NCBI GenBank assembly: GCA_948099385.1
Contig: CANUEZ040000210.1
Span: forward strand, 1,371,501 to 1,435,500
DNA length: 64,000 nt
Origin: Fasciola hepatica
Lineage: Eukaryota; Platyhelminthes; Trematoda; Plagiorchiida; Fasciolidae
Reading direction: 5' to 3'
The translations under genes and the position numbers were made by a program. Under the pieces are notes generated by a model. That model did no database searches. It was not told the origin of the DNA and saw only the letters and a program-made list of their open reading frames with translations. Shown piece after piece: positions 11,401-24,100 of this stretch; position 1 is the first letter of the stretch; each line of letters opens with the position of its first letter.

Positions 11401-12407
11401 TCCTCTGGGGGGATGGAGGTGCTGTTTTCGATATTATACCTTACTTTGTCTTGTGTTCCGTGTCATTTAGTGTGAAGTCTCATTGTAAAACCCAGCTTGT
11501 GTTTATCCAGTCTCGTTCGATCGGGACTTCAGTGTGATACTTGGGCGTGATCTGAGGACATAAGATGATGACTATTGCGTCTAAAATAATGACGCTCAGA
11601 CAAGGGCTAACGTTCCTAGTGGCGCCTACCTTATATCCAGTATCATTTATGCACGCTCCCTGAATCAGAAGATATCAAATACTTTGTTGGAATAACAGAT
11701 TTGTTGAACGCATTCAACCCCGTTTTATATAATTTAATCGTTTATGCTGAAATGTAGAAAGAAATATAAAAATAAGTCCCTCAGTGCTTCAGGTTTCTTA
11801 CATGAAAAGACAAGTCATTTCGGATTAGACTAAAAGGGAAGGAATTCGTCTTAGTTATGAATGTTGTAATTATTTTAGACGATGCATTCCATAACGAACA
11901 ACACCGTTTTGATACGTCGAATGAAGCCATACGAAGCTGCCTGTGGGTAACTGGACGTCGTGAATGAGATTGTGATCGTAACTCTGGATGAACAACTCTG
12001 TAGTTTGGTTCCAGCCGGTAGCATGGAGTTTAAGATTGGGGCAATACAAGCTTTTCATTGTCAGCCAGTTTCCGCATGGGCAATAAATTTACGGAGGGGT
12101 GCTGAAAGAATGGCTAAGTGTTCGTTAAAGTAGTCAGCAGCAAGCCTATCAGTATTGGGATTCAAACCCCCTTTCGATGGAATTCTGACAACCAATAGAA
12201 GCTCACTGACAAAATGGAAAGATTTTGCATCGAGTGCGTCACCATTGTTTTATTGCGTTTTGGTAGCTGATAATACTGATGAAGAGTGACGAAATTTCCT
12301 ATAAAAAGCACGTAGTTGTGTCACCATTACCGTGTTCAGTTCTGTAATCACCGAACCGGAAACAAGTTCGTTCAGTGGCCGAGGGAAGATGTGAAATGTA
12401 AAAATCA

Positions 12408-12545
12408 TTCAGTCCATCAATTAACTAGTTATCCAAACTATCAACCCATCGATCAACCAATCAGTCGTCCAGTCAGCGTATCAGTCAGCTTATAAATAAA
12501 TAAGGGAGTCAATCAGTTATTCAACTAATCAGTCGGGTAATTGGG
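12408..12545. repeat. Degenerate ATCA/GTCA-rich simple-sequence stretch
   Basis: About 140 bp made largely of imperfect ATCA, GTCA and CAGT tetramers with no reading frame. Looks like a decayed microsatellite. Confidence 0.6.
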
Positions 12546-12718
12546 CGATTATTATCTTGGGTGCTATTTTTATTTCGCCTATTGAAACAGATGAGAAGGT
12601 TATAAATAGAAATCTTTCGACCTACTGATTCCGGATAGATAATCTGACGCGGTAGTTTTATGATGCAACCATATGGGATACAAGTGGAAGGTTACCGTGT
12701 GAAAGACGATAAAAACGC

Positions 12719-12735
12719 ATATATATATATATATA
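12719..12735. repeat. (AT)n microsatellite
   Basis: Short AT tract of about 8 units, 230 bp 3' of the PDE4 exon at 12969-13130 in the gene's direction. Confidence 0.9.
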
Positions 12736-12968
12736 AAGTGAGAAGTAGCTAATATAAAATAATCTACGGATGGTGTTTTTAACACAAAAATCATGTTTCA
12801 AACTATTATTCCCCCCAAAAAGGTAGTTTTCGTGGTCCACCTTGCCGTCATTATTTTGTTTTTTTCGTATCTGTCGATCAAGTACGCAAAACCAACGTGG
12901 ATTAAAGCCGGAAACTAGAACGATTATTTTGTCTCGGAGATTTTTCTGTATAAACTACAAAAACTTAC

Positions 12969-13130
12969 GGAAAGAGCCGGTGCGTTGAGGAGCACATGTG
13001 TAGATTGGACAACATCGGCTGCGTGCACGCGATTATGATAGGTTACGGCCCGATAGTGATCCTCAACCACATTCATATAGCGGATAATGACTCGTTCCGA
13101 TAGCGCAAATCGTTTGATCAGTCCCCGTTT
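12969..13130 (-). CDS. PDE4: PDE4 catalytic domain exon 2 (YHN...HAADV)
   Basis: The exon has 54 codons, in phase 0 at both ends, between CAG at 13131-13133 and GTAAGT below 12969. It begins KRGLIKRFALSERVIIRYMN and contains the active-site segment YHNRVHAADVVQSTHVLL before ending NAPALS. The first His of YHN corresponds to the catalytic acid and the His of VHAAD to the first metal ligand in PDE4 structures. Compared with human EDHYHADVAYHN, the worm reads EDHYRAVTYHN, one residue shorter at the Ala-Asp-Val position. The motif is otherwise intact, so the product is expected to be active. Confidence 0.95.
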
Positions 13131-13970
13131 CTGTTTGTTCAGATCGCATAGAGGTGTGGATATGGAGACAAATGAAAAACATTCAAGAAGGATGCTGAGC
13201 AATAATATCCTCAAGCGGCAGTTAAATCCATTGTCAATCACGTTTCACACGTTCGCACTACTCCAGTCAGTATTATTTATTGGTGTGACATTCAGATATG
13301 TTGAACGTTACTTACAGCATATCCATATCTAAAGTAAATGTAGTTTTAAAGAACCGTTTGACAGGTCTATGTGAAATATTTTGCTTTGTTTTTTAAGTAG
13401 AGGAGTTGAAATGATAACATATGAGAATTGTGTGCAACATTTTCACGTTTTGAAGAACTGCTCCTTGTACTCGAAACTCCATATTTTCCGTTTTAAAATG
13501 GTAGAGGCTCTCCAGTGTTTGGTCGTATAGTGGGTGTTCACTGGTGCTTATTTTTGAGCCACCGGCAAATTAACCCGGTAAACACTCGATTTTCGAGGTA
13601 CAATGTGATTTACCTAACCATGCTTTAACCAAACTTTCTCTCGTCTTTCCGTTTTCCTAAAGTAAAAAAACAGAACGCGAATTAAGTGAATCATCAGAGA
13701 GTATGTTATTAGATATTGTACTTATATTTGGCATAATAAAAGTGGATTATTCCCTACTCAAGATTCAGGCTCCTCATGCCACTAATGCATTCTGTGAATA
13801 TATTTCAATGTTCAGTGGATCATTTCAGCCGTATGCTGTTCGTTCCATTGGGAAATGATCGACGAGGATAGCCCAGTGATTGAAACCAGGACAGTTGCAA
13901 TGTATCATTGGAATAATGGTTTGCACATCATTGATTATTCGCTTGCGTTATTCACACCCGACTATCCATA

Positions 13971-14040
13971 CCGCGATAGCTCAGCTGGTAGAGGATCTGC
14001 CCGGTAGGCGGTGTGTCGCCAGTTCGTTTCCGGCTCAAGG
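13971..14040 (+). repeat. tRNA-like SINE candidate bracketed by a short inverted repeat
   Basis: CCGCGATAGCTCAGCTGGTA is a canonical A-box context, and CCAGTTCGTTTCCGG about 40 nt later is a slightly degraded B box. About 130 bp of non-tRNA sequence follow. GACTATCCA at 13960-13968 recurs inverted as TGGATAGTC at 14165-14173, marking the likely ends of a unit of about 215 bp. Confidence 0.5.
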
Positions 14041-14829
14041 AGTTTGACTCTTCGTTGTGCAAAATGCAAGTGGATTTTCACTAGGTAAAAGCTAGGCCTG
14101 GTAAAGAACCAGTTCTCCTACGTAGGATAGTTTTGAGCACGACTGAATTTCTAAGGCTATAATGTGGATAGTCAGGAAAAGATCAGTTACAGACACTAAT
14201 CACTGAAGCAAACCATTCCATACTGGCGGATGGACAAGAGTTAACTGATAAAACATTGTTTACCCTTGATGGCTATTTGTACAGTGGTCTGTGAACGAGT
14301 TTTCAAGAACCCGAAAGAAATTTTTTTCATTTCGGTGTCTGAAGTGCTTGGTTGAAAGTTGAATATCAGACAAAAGCAATTTCTCTAGCGATCAACAAAT
14401 TCAGAATGTTTTGATCTGGCATCTCAATTTTTATTCGGTTTTTTGGATCGTCTGTCACAACCTTCCTCATATCTTTAAAATTTATGAACCGAGTAGAGTT
14501 AGTGGTTTTGTTGGTAAAAAATACCTGCTTGATTGATGGGTCGAACATGACTTTCTGTCAGTTAGCTCGGGCTCATCAGCCAATGCTGATGTCACATTGG
14601 CCGGTGATAAAAAGCTTCCACTTCGCTTGTTATTCTTGGTGAAAAACAACCCGATTCCAACTGCATGGTTATAATGTTTGAGTAACACATGCTTGGCATC
14701 ACTGAAACCAATAAAGATTTTGTCCTCAGTTATGGCTTTCTGACTAGTAAGATTTTGTGCCTTCTTTTAGAATTAATCTATGTGAAACAAGTAGGAAAAT
14801 GCAAATTGTTATAGCATTCATTGTGAGTA

Positions 14830-15118
14830 TTTTTCAATTTTGGTTTTGTTTTAATACAAGCTTGCGCACAAGTACCGTAGGAGGAGTAAATACCCCATAG
14901 CCACGAAAGTTCACTGCTCTTATAGGGATGGTAGACAACCAGACGGTGAGACTTGGAGTGGATAAACACATAAGGCCCCAATGAGTCAGGTGTGGTAACC
15001 AGCCGGACGACAGAGGGGATTGTTTTCTACCACTAAAGTCAACGGTGATGGCGGGGATTCGAATTTTTAACCTCAGAGGTGGTAATCAACTGCTCTAAGC
15101 CACTCGATTACCACTGGT
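14830..15118 (-). repeat. SINE-like composite: tRNA-like head plus body
   Basis: Read on the minus strand, a tRNA-like head (A box GTGGCTTAGAGCAG, B box ATTCGAATCCCCGCC, 15047-15118) is followed by a body that matches 7397-7545. This is the head-body order expected of a tRNA-derived SINE, about 290 bp long. The open frame at 14778-14981 lies in the body and is not a gene. Confidence 0.6.
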
Positions 15119-18100
15119 CATGTTTGCCTTAAAATGAAAAATATGTTTCGTCCAACAACATCCAGGGCGAAAAACCCAACTTTATTATTCAGTCATGTTC
15201 GCGTATTTGTTATATGCACTACGTTCTTTTTTTCTAGTCAGAGTCATTACGTTGAGATCTCAGTTACGTTTGGCTGTGAGATATTCAAAGCTTATGATGT
15301 GGCGTCATTATTTATACAGGATGTGGCTTTTGGTTCTGTTGTGAGGGTGTTCCAAATGCGTGTGTTTGAACGCCGTCTTGGATGAAATAAACTTGTATTT
15401 AACAGTTTAGCACAATCCGTGGGGCAGTCTTAACCAGCCAACGGTTTTTTAATAGAAAAGGAGAATTTTTGATAATTTTCCAGTTCAATAATTGTACACT
15501 TTGATGTTATTTCCAATTCAGATATCATTTTATTCTCCGTAGTTGTGTTATTTAACATAAGGAATAACGTCCGACTGGTTTTGTTGTTGCAAGTATATAC
15601 ATTGTTCTTAAATGATTCGGGGTTTTTACCAAGTCCCTACCTCTTCATTTCTGCACTCCTCTCTTTGGCCCCGGGATTATTTTAGTAGCATGTTGAAGAA
15701 TGTGTTTTGCAATTCCCCTGGTAGACTTCCTCGGCTTGTGGTATTCAGTGGCATTGGAAATGGTCGAAAGATAAATTAGGATTTTTACGTAAGAGGTAAA
15801 GGAAGGTATCAAGGCTGAACTTATTGGGTTTGGCCTTGTAGGACTCATTAGGTTTAATGGTTGAGTTTCAAGGAATCAATATACATTTGTTGGGGATCAC
15901 AAAATAGATGGCCATTTTTTGTGACCACTGAAGCTTTTGTGCTCGTACAGATTACACATCTACTTGATGCTATTTTTGATTGTTAGGTGCATGTTTCTGG
16001 GTTACGGTGATTTTATTACCTGAAGGAAGCACTTGAAGGACGTTTGTGTTTAATTTTTTTTCATACTGGCTTGAAGGGCTTCAATTTATTTCAGTCGGTC
16101 CCATCAAGATTCTTGAATTTGTGTGCTCTATGTGCTGCTACCTTGATGCATGTTCCAGTTGAGAACTAAACAAATATTAGCGTATGGAAAAGGCAAGCAA
16201 AATAAAAAGCTTTTAAAGAAAATTATTTAGACAAAAAATAGCTTGAATGCAACCAATCCACCGGCCGCAACTCCTAGCCACGTTACCTGATGTGTCTAAC
16301 ATACGGTGGGCGGATCTTGCGAACTCCAACCCAGAAGCGCATTTAGCCCAACCCGATCAAGTCCACCGGTAAAATTTCTCGTACTCATTTTTCCTTCTGA
16401 TGGATTGACCGTCTCAAATCACTCAACAGCTTCTAACTGTTTTAGGGAACAATGCACGCCAAGAAAGATGGTCCGTTAAAAAAGTAACACATCCCAGACA
16501 TCGTAACTTCTTCGGACTGAGGACTCGTTCTAGTGACTAACCTCATGTTCACAAAAAATGATGCCTAAGGTCGTTATTTCTGATCCGGTGTTACTGCCAC
16601 ATCCGAGCCATACTGCGAAGGTACTGATCCTCAAATAACGACGGTCTCTGTGTATTTCTGCCCGCGATGATCGTGTTTGTGAACCGTGTAAAGGGACTGA
16701 CCTAGAGCATATTTGATTCTTAGTCAACAAATGGATGTTAGGGTGGCTCAGCCGATGGTTCAAACTGTTCTTCTGACAAAACTCCATCAACGACAGTAGT
16801 TTATATGGAGCCTCACAGTACTGATATATATGACTAATGTTTACTGTCCTGGAAATACAACGTACTCTAGGAGCAAATTGAAATGTTCACCGTTTCGAAT
16901 AAGTAAGCTTGGACACACGTTCAAATATCTACCATTTTTTCTTGAGTTCACAAAGGTGTTCAAATCAGTCTTGGCAAGCCTCCAAGCATATGATATGTTA
17001 ACCTTTCACAATATCGTTCTTGCAGTTACATCACATTCATTTATTATTCAGTCTCATTTAGAATGGATTTCGTTGTTTTCATGTGACTGTGACATAACTG
17101 TCCAGTTTGCCGGTGCACAAAACAATACATGATAAGTGAATTGAAGACTATCTTCTGAGGACGGTTCCGCGCCAAACCTCCCACATCCCTTACCATTGTA
17201 ACGTTACATTATTGTTGGTTTGGTCGACAAATGTAGCACATCAATAAAAAGCAAGATCCACAGCTTGTCAGAATTTCCACAAATGACGATTCATGAGGCA
17301 GTGCTGCGCGCTGTGTACTCAACAGGAATCGCGAATTACTCTGTCTATGCACTGCTGACGATTCGGCGTAGTTCAGAGTGGTAAGTGGGTCGTTGATACA
17401 CTGTGAACGCCAGATGGTTTCGACAGCAGATTTCATTTCACAAACCGACTCAAGGTTAAACTCAGGTATAAGCTGAACCTGAACTGGATGACCAAATTTT
17501 CAAATCATTTGGATTACGAACACGTATATCAACTACTTGAGCAACTCGAAGCTCCAGTATTACAAAAATACTTTGCAGAGAATTAAAGGTCAAGCTCAAA
17601 CACATGTACTGTCACTACATCTCAGCTTTAGTGGGAAATGCTGAGCTCTTCAAAGCCGACATCAAACTGTGAGAAGAAAACGCGCTGCGGAAATCGATGG
17701 TTATTTTAGAAAGATTTTTCGAAGGTTTGAAATGTCAATACTTAAAGTAAAAAATTGGTAATTTCTTACATATCCGAAACTACACGCTTGACAGTGAACC
17801 AAAAAGAATGAAAGCATTACCCTTAAAACCCAGACTGTAGAACATCAGAATGTCTAACTTTGTAAAGAGTCAAGAAAAACCCCAACTGATCGTCTGCTTC
17901 CTTGGAATGGACCGAAACAACTCCAAATAATAGAAAATATCTATGGTTACCAAAACATTTCTCCTATTTGATGTAAACAAGGTGAGCATTTTGGCACACA
18001 ACAACGAAGGTCAACTTTTTGCAAAATACATTTTTACCGTTCAAACTCTTCATTCATTATAGCTATAGACGTGGAACCAACTGTGAATAAAACAGTTTTA

Positions 18101-21100
18101 ATTTCCATATGTATCCCTGACTTTTCAGCGGAATTCAAAGTATTTTGTAAACAGAGTTATCAACACCAATCAAATGCTTTGGGGTTACAAAAAACGCTTT
18201 CTAGAATTTTTCTTTCATGCCATTCTATTGAAGGAAATGTGCAGCACTTCCAATATTTATATGAGACGGAGTGTGCGCTGCACTATTGGAGACAGGAATC
18301 GGATGAACTGATTATTGTCTAAGAGTCGTGCTTTGGAGACAGTGGTGTCAACGGAAATTTAAGCCCATATCTTATTGGCTATCTCCTGTCTGCGTTTATG
18401 TAAATAACTGGAGGATAAACAAGTCTACGAGCTCGGATATCAATTGAAGTTAACTGTATCATTCCAGGACACAGGCTTGTTAGACTTAGACTGTAGGTGA
18501 CATACTGATCCAATTCTTATACTTGCAATTTTCCCTACATGGATAGCATCCCGAGGCGAAAAATGGTAAGTGATTCCACTGGAATAGTATACTGACCTGG
18601 CATCCTCTTCACTTGCCTATCTCCGGCTTTTCTATGAATATTGTTAGCTTCATAGGGAGCCCTTCAAGCTCTTTTCATCCCCTTCTCTTTCTTTGTCAGT
18701 TGGTCTTCTTGCTTACTCCTTAGCTTTTGCGGTAATCTGTGAACCCAACCGAAGCAGTGTTATCATCAGTGACCACTCGTCACGGTCTTCTCAACAATCT
18801 TCTTCATCAGTGGTCATTCTTCACTGCTTCCCTGATGATGCGTTGTCTCAGATATATCACTCAATCCATGTGCAAGCCAAATTTTTGTGCAGTTACAGGA
18901 GCATTCAAAGCAGAGTGGATCTTCTGTTGGCACAGTGATTACTTACAAAATACATTTCTTTCTTAACTCGCCGAGTATATTTGCGGGCACCTGTGTTCTC
19001 AGTGTCTACAAGTGACATACCTCCGTTCAAAATCCAATAAAAAGTAGTATTTTAAGTGCCTTTTACAGCCAAGTAGATCTAGACATGCTTTTTAATCAGA
19101 GCGCTTAAACATGAAAGCACAAGAAGTCCCTGCTTCCCAAGATGAAGTAAGGATATTCGTAGCTGGCGGGAACAGATACTTGTAAATATCTGCTCACTAA
19201 AAGAACAGCCGGGGTAGAAACAATTATGTAGTGTCACTATTGGATGGTTCAGCTTTCTCGGTCTGTTTAATTTCCAGAAAGATGAGAACTACTAATATAA
19301 CAACAAAAAATACATTTCGATTTCTTCCCGCCTTTGTGAACTAAGCAGATATAATGTAATTGAGACACTATCTTCAATCCTACGCTATCTGGTATCCACT
19401 TTCAGCACAGATTTTGCAGCGGAAGAACCACTTATTTGGTTGTTTCCTACTCTGGACTGGCAGATTAGGGAACGACCAAAGCAGATGAGATTAACAGGCG
19501 CCCAGAAAAATCTGTCAGGCACATGACTAAGTCCGGACTGGATTTTTGTCCAGATATTCGAGAATACCGGAAACAGATTCAATCATTGTGCGCCTATAAG
19601 TGTGCGCTGAAGACAGCCCTAAGACCTAACGCTTAGCTATGTACACTTTCTATGGTTTGGTACAGCCAGTCGAGGTGTCTTTTAATTTTCCGCCACCATT
19701 AAAAATGTATTCAGCCTAGCTATTATACCAAAGCTTGTTATTGCGCTGATGAACCCGAAAGTCATACTGAAATCCTATTGATGCATCACAGCAACTGGTC
19801 AACAACGGATTCAAAGAATGTAAACCTGATAAGTAAATAAGATATCTTCGCCCTTTCCGATCGTTCTATGGAACTGCCTGTTTTGATCCTCAAAAAGTAC
19901 TTTTGACTTATCTTGTGGAGGTGTTGTGTCTATCTTGCTAAGGCTTTTTGATAGAAGACTGAATTCAAGCAGAATGTTAGAACAACGCCGAGTATATGAC
20001 AGTGAATAACCCTTTCAGTCCACTAGTTCCTTACGGAGTGCAGAGCTATTTGATGTTTTTCTTGGACTGCTCCCAGGGTCTGTGGCAGGCACGTGGAAAG
20101 CCGCAGTCTGAAGGACAGTGCTTCCACGAAAAGCAAATCGATTTCGATAAGCAGTCTTTCGTAGACAATCCTTTTTGGTCCATTACACATAAATCAACTG
20201 ATTTTCTGACACACTGCCCAATTTTCCGTGCATTCATACGGTTGTGCTATGGGAGTACTACTAACTAAAGAAAACTATAATTAAAAGCCGAAACACGATA
20301 CAAAAGAAAGAACACTTGTTCACTTATTGTGACCAGTCACTTTTCCGGCTTTCACTATTTATCGGTTCTTTAGAAATTTCCTCTCCTGGTATTGCTTGTT
20401 ATCTTGCCGTTGACCTCCGGGCACCCCAGCTGCCTGCTTGTGATCATGCAACCGGAATTCGTAATGTTCCATGCAACACACGTCGTCTAGAGTCTGCTGT
20501 TTTATCTCATCAATCCACTGTGTTTTAGTAAGGGCAAAATTTTTCGATGCTTACTGTAGTCACAAAGTGAAATTAAGATTGTCTAGGAACACAGAACCTC
20601 AGTCGTAGACTTGGGCGGTTGAATTAGTTTCACGCATAAGTAGTTTGGGTACCTGTCCAAAGTTATTCTCAGAATTACGAGAAAAGAATTATTTCCAGTC
20701 AAAATTGCTTTTTAAGGATTTTGCAACGGCACAGACAGTGAAATTAATCGGTGTGATGAAGGGAGTATATACTTCGTGGGAACGGAAGCCAGATATACTT
20801 CCCAACACCTATGCACCTCACTTCAGTTTAGATCAGAAAATCCGTAACTCTACAATACAGGTCTCCCGTAGCCCATTGTCCACTGTTCGCTCCCATCTCG
20901 AAAATCACCATCACAGTTCATGTCAACTGATCGTTTGCTATAAATAATTGACCAAAATACTTCCCAGTTCAAGTTTTGCCAGTTCATCAATTGATCTGTT
21001 TCGTTTGTTGCTAGACAGTGCCAAATACATCAACGAACACTAAAAAAAATTGGAACACAGTCCTCCTCTGGATTCGGAGTGCTATCTGGTTGCTTCAGGT

Positions 21101-24100
21101 GACGGGAGAGGAAACCGTCGCAAGTTATCGGGAGTACATAAAATGACATTGCTCTTTATTTTCGACTAAAGGTCGCGAGAGAATGGTCACAAATCTGGTC
21201 TAATCTCTGTCAGTCAGTCAACGACAATCAGAATCGAATGGTTGCCTAAACGGTGCATTCATTATCACTAGCCAACCTGCCACTGATTGTGGTCGATCGC
21301 TCCGGAAAGTTACCAACTATTTCCTTTTTTTTTTCAGGAACGATCGTAACCAATAAACTTTTCTAACGAAATGAATTCCAGTTGATAGAACAGAATATTT
21401 CAGGGGTCCTTGAAGGGGAGACCATATGCAAAGAAGAATGCACGCAAGCAGTCAATCTGCTGACTTGGTGGATTTACGAGGATAAGTGATTTGTTATGTC
21501 GAAATTAACTGTCGACATGAAGTGGTCATCGAGAATATTAGATTTGAGACTTTGAGAGCTGTAAAATGTTATCATCCTTTTAGCACAATATCGATCAAGA
21601 GCGAAATAAAACACGCAGTCATAAAAATAGTAGAAAAAGTCTAGTTTTTCTGATCGTCTGAGGGAGCTGATTTTCTTTGCGTTTCCTTTGGCGAAGCACT
21701 CAGACAGTAAAGAAAGGAAACCTGGTAAAATGAACACGTGATTATCAAGTGAACAGTTTTGAGGGAACGAAATCATAAAGTGGATCCTTCAAGTATCGCT
21801 TCTGCTTTCTGCAAGACCCGGATAACAAGGGCAAAATATTGGCTATTGAAGTCGGTCACCGATATTCAACAAGGAGCAACAAACATTGTGTTGGTTTAGA
21901 ACGACAGTGAAACAGCATAAGCTGCTTGTTTTATTACGGTAACCAACGCTGAGCTGTCGGTTGAGTCACGGATATGACAATCCTAAAGATGACAAATGCC
22001 AGTTTGTACTCAAGTATTGTTCCCTACATATATATCATAAATAATTGAAAAAATCGAGGAAAACCTCAATAATGACCGCCCTGCTGACCAGAGTCGGTCC
22101 AAGCAAAACTGCACACTTTATTCGTCTAGAAAAACGCCTTTCGAAAGTAAACAGTTGTCGTGAGGCTCCAGACCGTCAGTTCAGGATATATCTAACATGC
22201 CCAACACAGGTGTATGTTTACTTGATACAGTCAGTAAGCGGAAATAGGGAGATTTTTTATGGAGGTTAGAAGCAATTGTGCACGTTCTGTAGTTTGGCAG
22301 CCTACACATTTATTCGTACTTTTGAGTTCACGTGATATGCACAAATGAGGTCATCTGACGTCTAGAGCGGGAGGCCACACAAAGGTAATACTAGATAATG
22401 CTAATCTGATCGACCCCGTTTATCAGCTCTGATCGGTAACCCATCTCGTTATCCAATAATTATCCACACTGTGTATCGTCAATGCAGCGGACATGGAATT
22501 TCACCAAGGGGTCACATTTCTGCTCCTCTATTTGCTGAGCTTCATAGAAGATTGAGTTCGGAGTGGGCACTGAGGAGGGGCGTTTGGAGGAACGAACAAA
22601 AGAAATCGATCATCTGGACTGGTTAAGCAGTGTTTTAGTTATTCAAACAGGATTATCGAAGGTGAGTTTGGAAACTCAACTCCGAAACCAATAAAAGTGA
22701 TATGATAACAGCAACTGACCAGCACAGTTGAGGTTCCGTTCATGTCTGGGGAGCCATCTGATGCGAATGTAGGAGTAAGCTGGTATTTCTGAACGGCATC
22801 TCCAATGGCCAAGTTTTTCTAAAAGTCCTGATCTGACATATCTAGCCAGTGTTGAGCGGTTTTCCAGGACGACAACTTGCCTGCACGTAGTTCCCATCTC
22901 GTTCACGAGTCACATGCGCGTCAAGATGCAAAGGTGCTCCCTTGGTTATTTCGACCATTCGATTTCGTTCGAATATTTGTGAGATGAAAAGCGAAAACAC
23001 GAATCTCAAGAGGAATCAAAAGACTACTTTGGAGGAGGAATGGAGCCGTATGCCGCAACATTCGGTGAGAAGGTTTTGAGTGAGTATGACCCGGCTGATA
23101 AATGCCGTCATATCATCCTTAAGTGGACCAAACTTCTACAACTGAGTGGCCGTTTGAAAATGACCACACTTTTCCATTCACAACAGAACATTCTGACTTC
23201 AGCAGGGGATTTCACTGATGTACATTGTTTTGATTATGGTGGAGGGAAGGGGGGACGTTTTTTGGCCAATAGTGTAAGTATCTGCTTGCTAATCAAGCTA
23301 GAGAAACTGACGCAAACGTCTATGTCAAAAGAGTCAAAGATCACGAGGAATAAATGCACCAATCAAAAAGTCCACTGTGATCAACTTCCACTGTGTGGTT
23401 CAGTCAAGGAAGAAAGTGCTGCAGAACATTTACAAAACAGAATTGGGAATTTCGGGGTAAGAGGATCCGGATTCTGTTCACACAGGTTTCATTCGAGTCA
23501 ACCTATTGCTTACAAAACCTACCGTTTGTTTTCGTGATTTTGTTTTATCTTGTGTTTGTCGAGGTACCGGAGCTGTAATCTTATTACGAGGTCAGCTCCT
23601 GTAAGTTTTGTAGCATCGATGTTGGGAATTTCCCATCCACATTACAGTTGACCATTAGGAGGTGTAACATGACCACATCACCAACCCTTTCCAGATAGGA
23701 TTTGGTAATCATGATAATATTTTCCCCTCCTCTATTAAATATACGGCGATGTACATCTCATTTCTAAGAGGGGCCCGCAGCTAATGAAAGTCCCCCGAAC
23801 GGGGAAGTGACCTGGCAAGGGAATGAAATGCACATGGGACGTCTATGTCTTCAGTCCACGATGAAGACTGTTTGGCCAGCGTGGGTCAAATTATATGCAT
23901 TTCCATGTAACCATTTCAGAGGGGAAAAACATATCAACGGAACATCTCGTTGTACTTTTTCAAAGTCTCAACTATCACCGAAATTCCATGAAAGATTTGC
24001 GCAGTTAGTTTACCTGACCGGCTACAAATCATCATTAGCCGTGCGTTACCACCAAGTCTCAGGTAGGATACAAACCCATAGTGCAACAACACATTGTGAG

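Larger units (their letters stand above)
4143..12968 (-). other. PDE4: PDE4 intron (8.8 kb)
   Basis: Begins GTAAGT on the minus strand at 12968 and ends TTTCAG at 4143. Holds the exon-like piece at 4564-4658 (other strand), the TA tract and neighbouring repeat, the SINE body at 7397, the tRNA-like sequence at 7671 and simple repeats. A minus-strand open frame at 8638-8859 with several Cys was noted but not supported. Confidence 0.85.

Noticed and set aside
12277..12300. CTGATGA followed by GAAA, hammerhead-like
   Set aside because: The eight bases between (AGAGTGAC) cannot form stem II and no stem I partner exists.
14366..14548. Minus-strand frame MFDPSIKQVFFTNKTTNS...
   Set aside because: Looks somewhat protein-like, but PDE4 exons on both sides join without it and it has no clear splice sites.
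23040..23537. 165-codon plus-strand open frame
   Set aside because: Starts with ATG but has no recognisable domain, uneven composition and no splice or promoter support; likely chance in intron.
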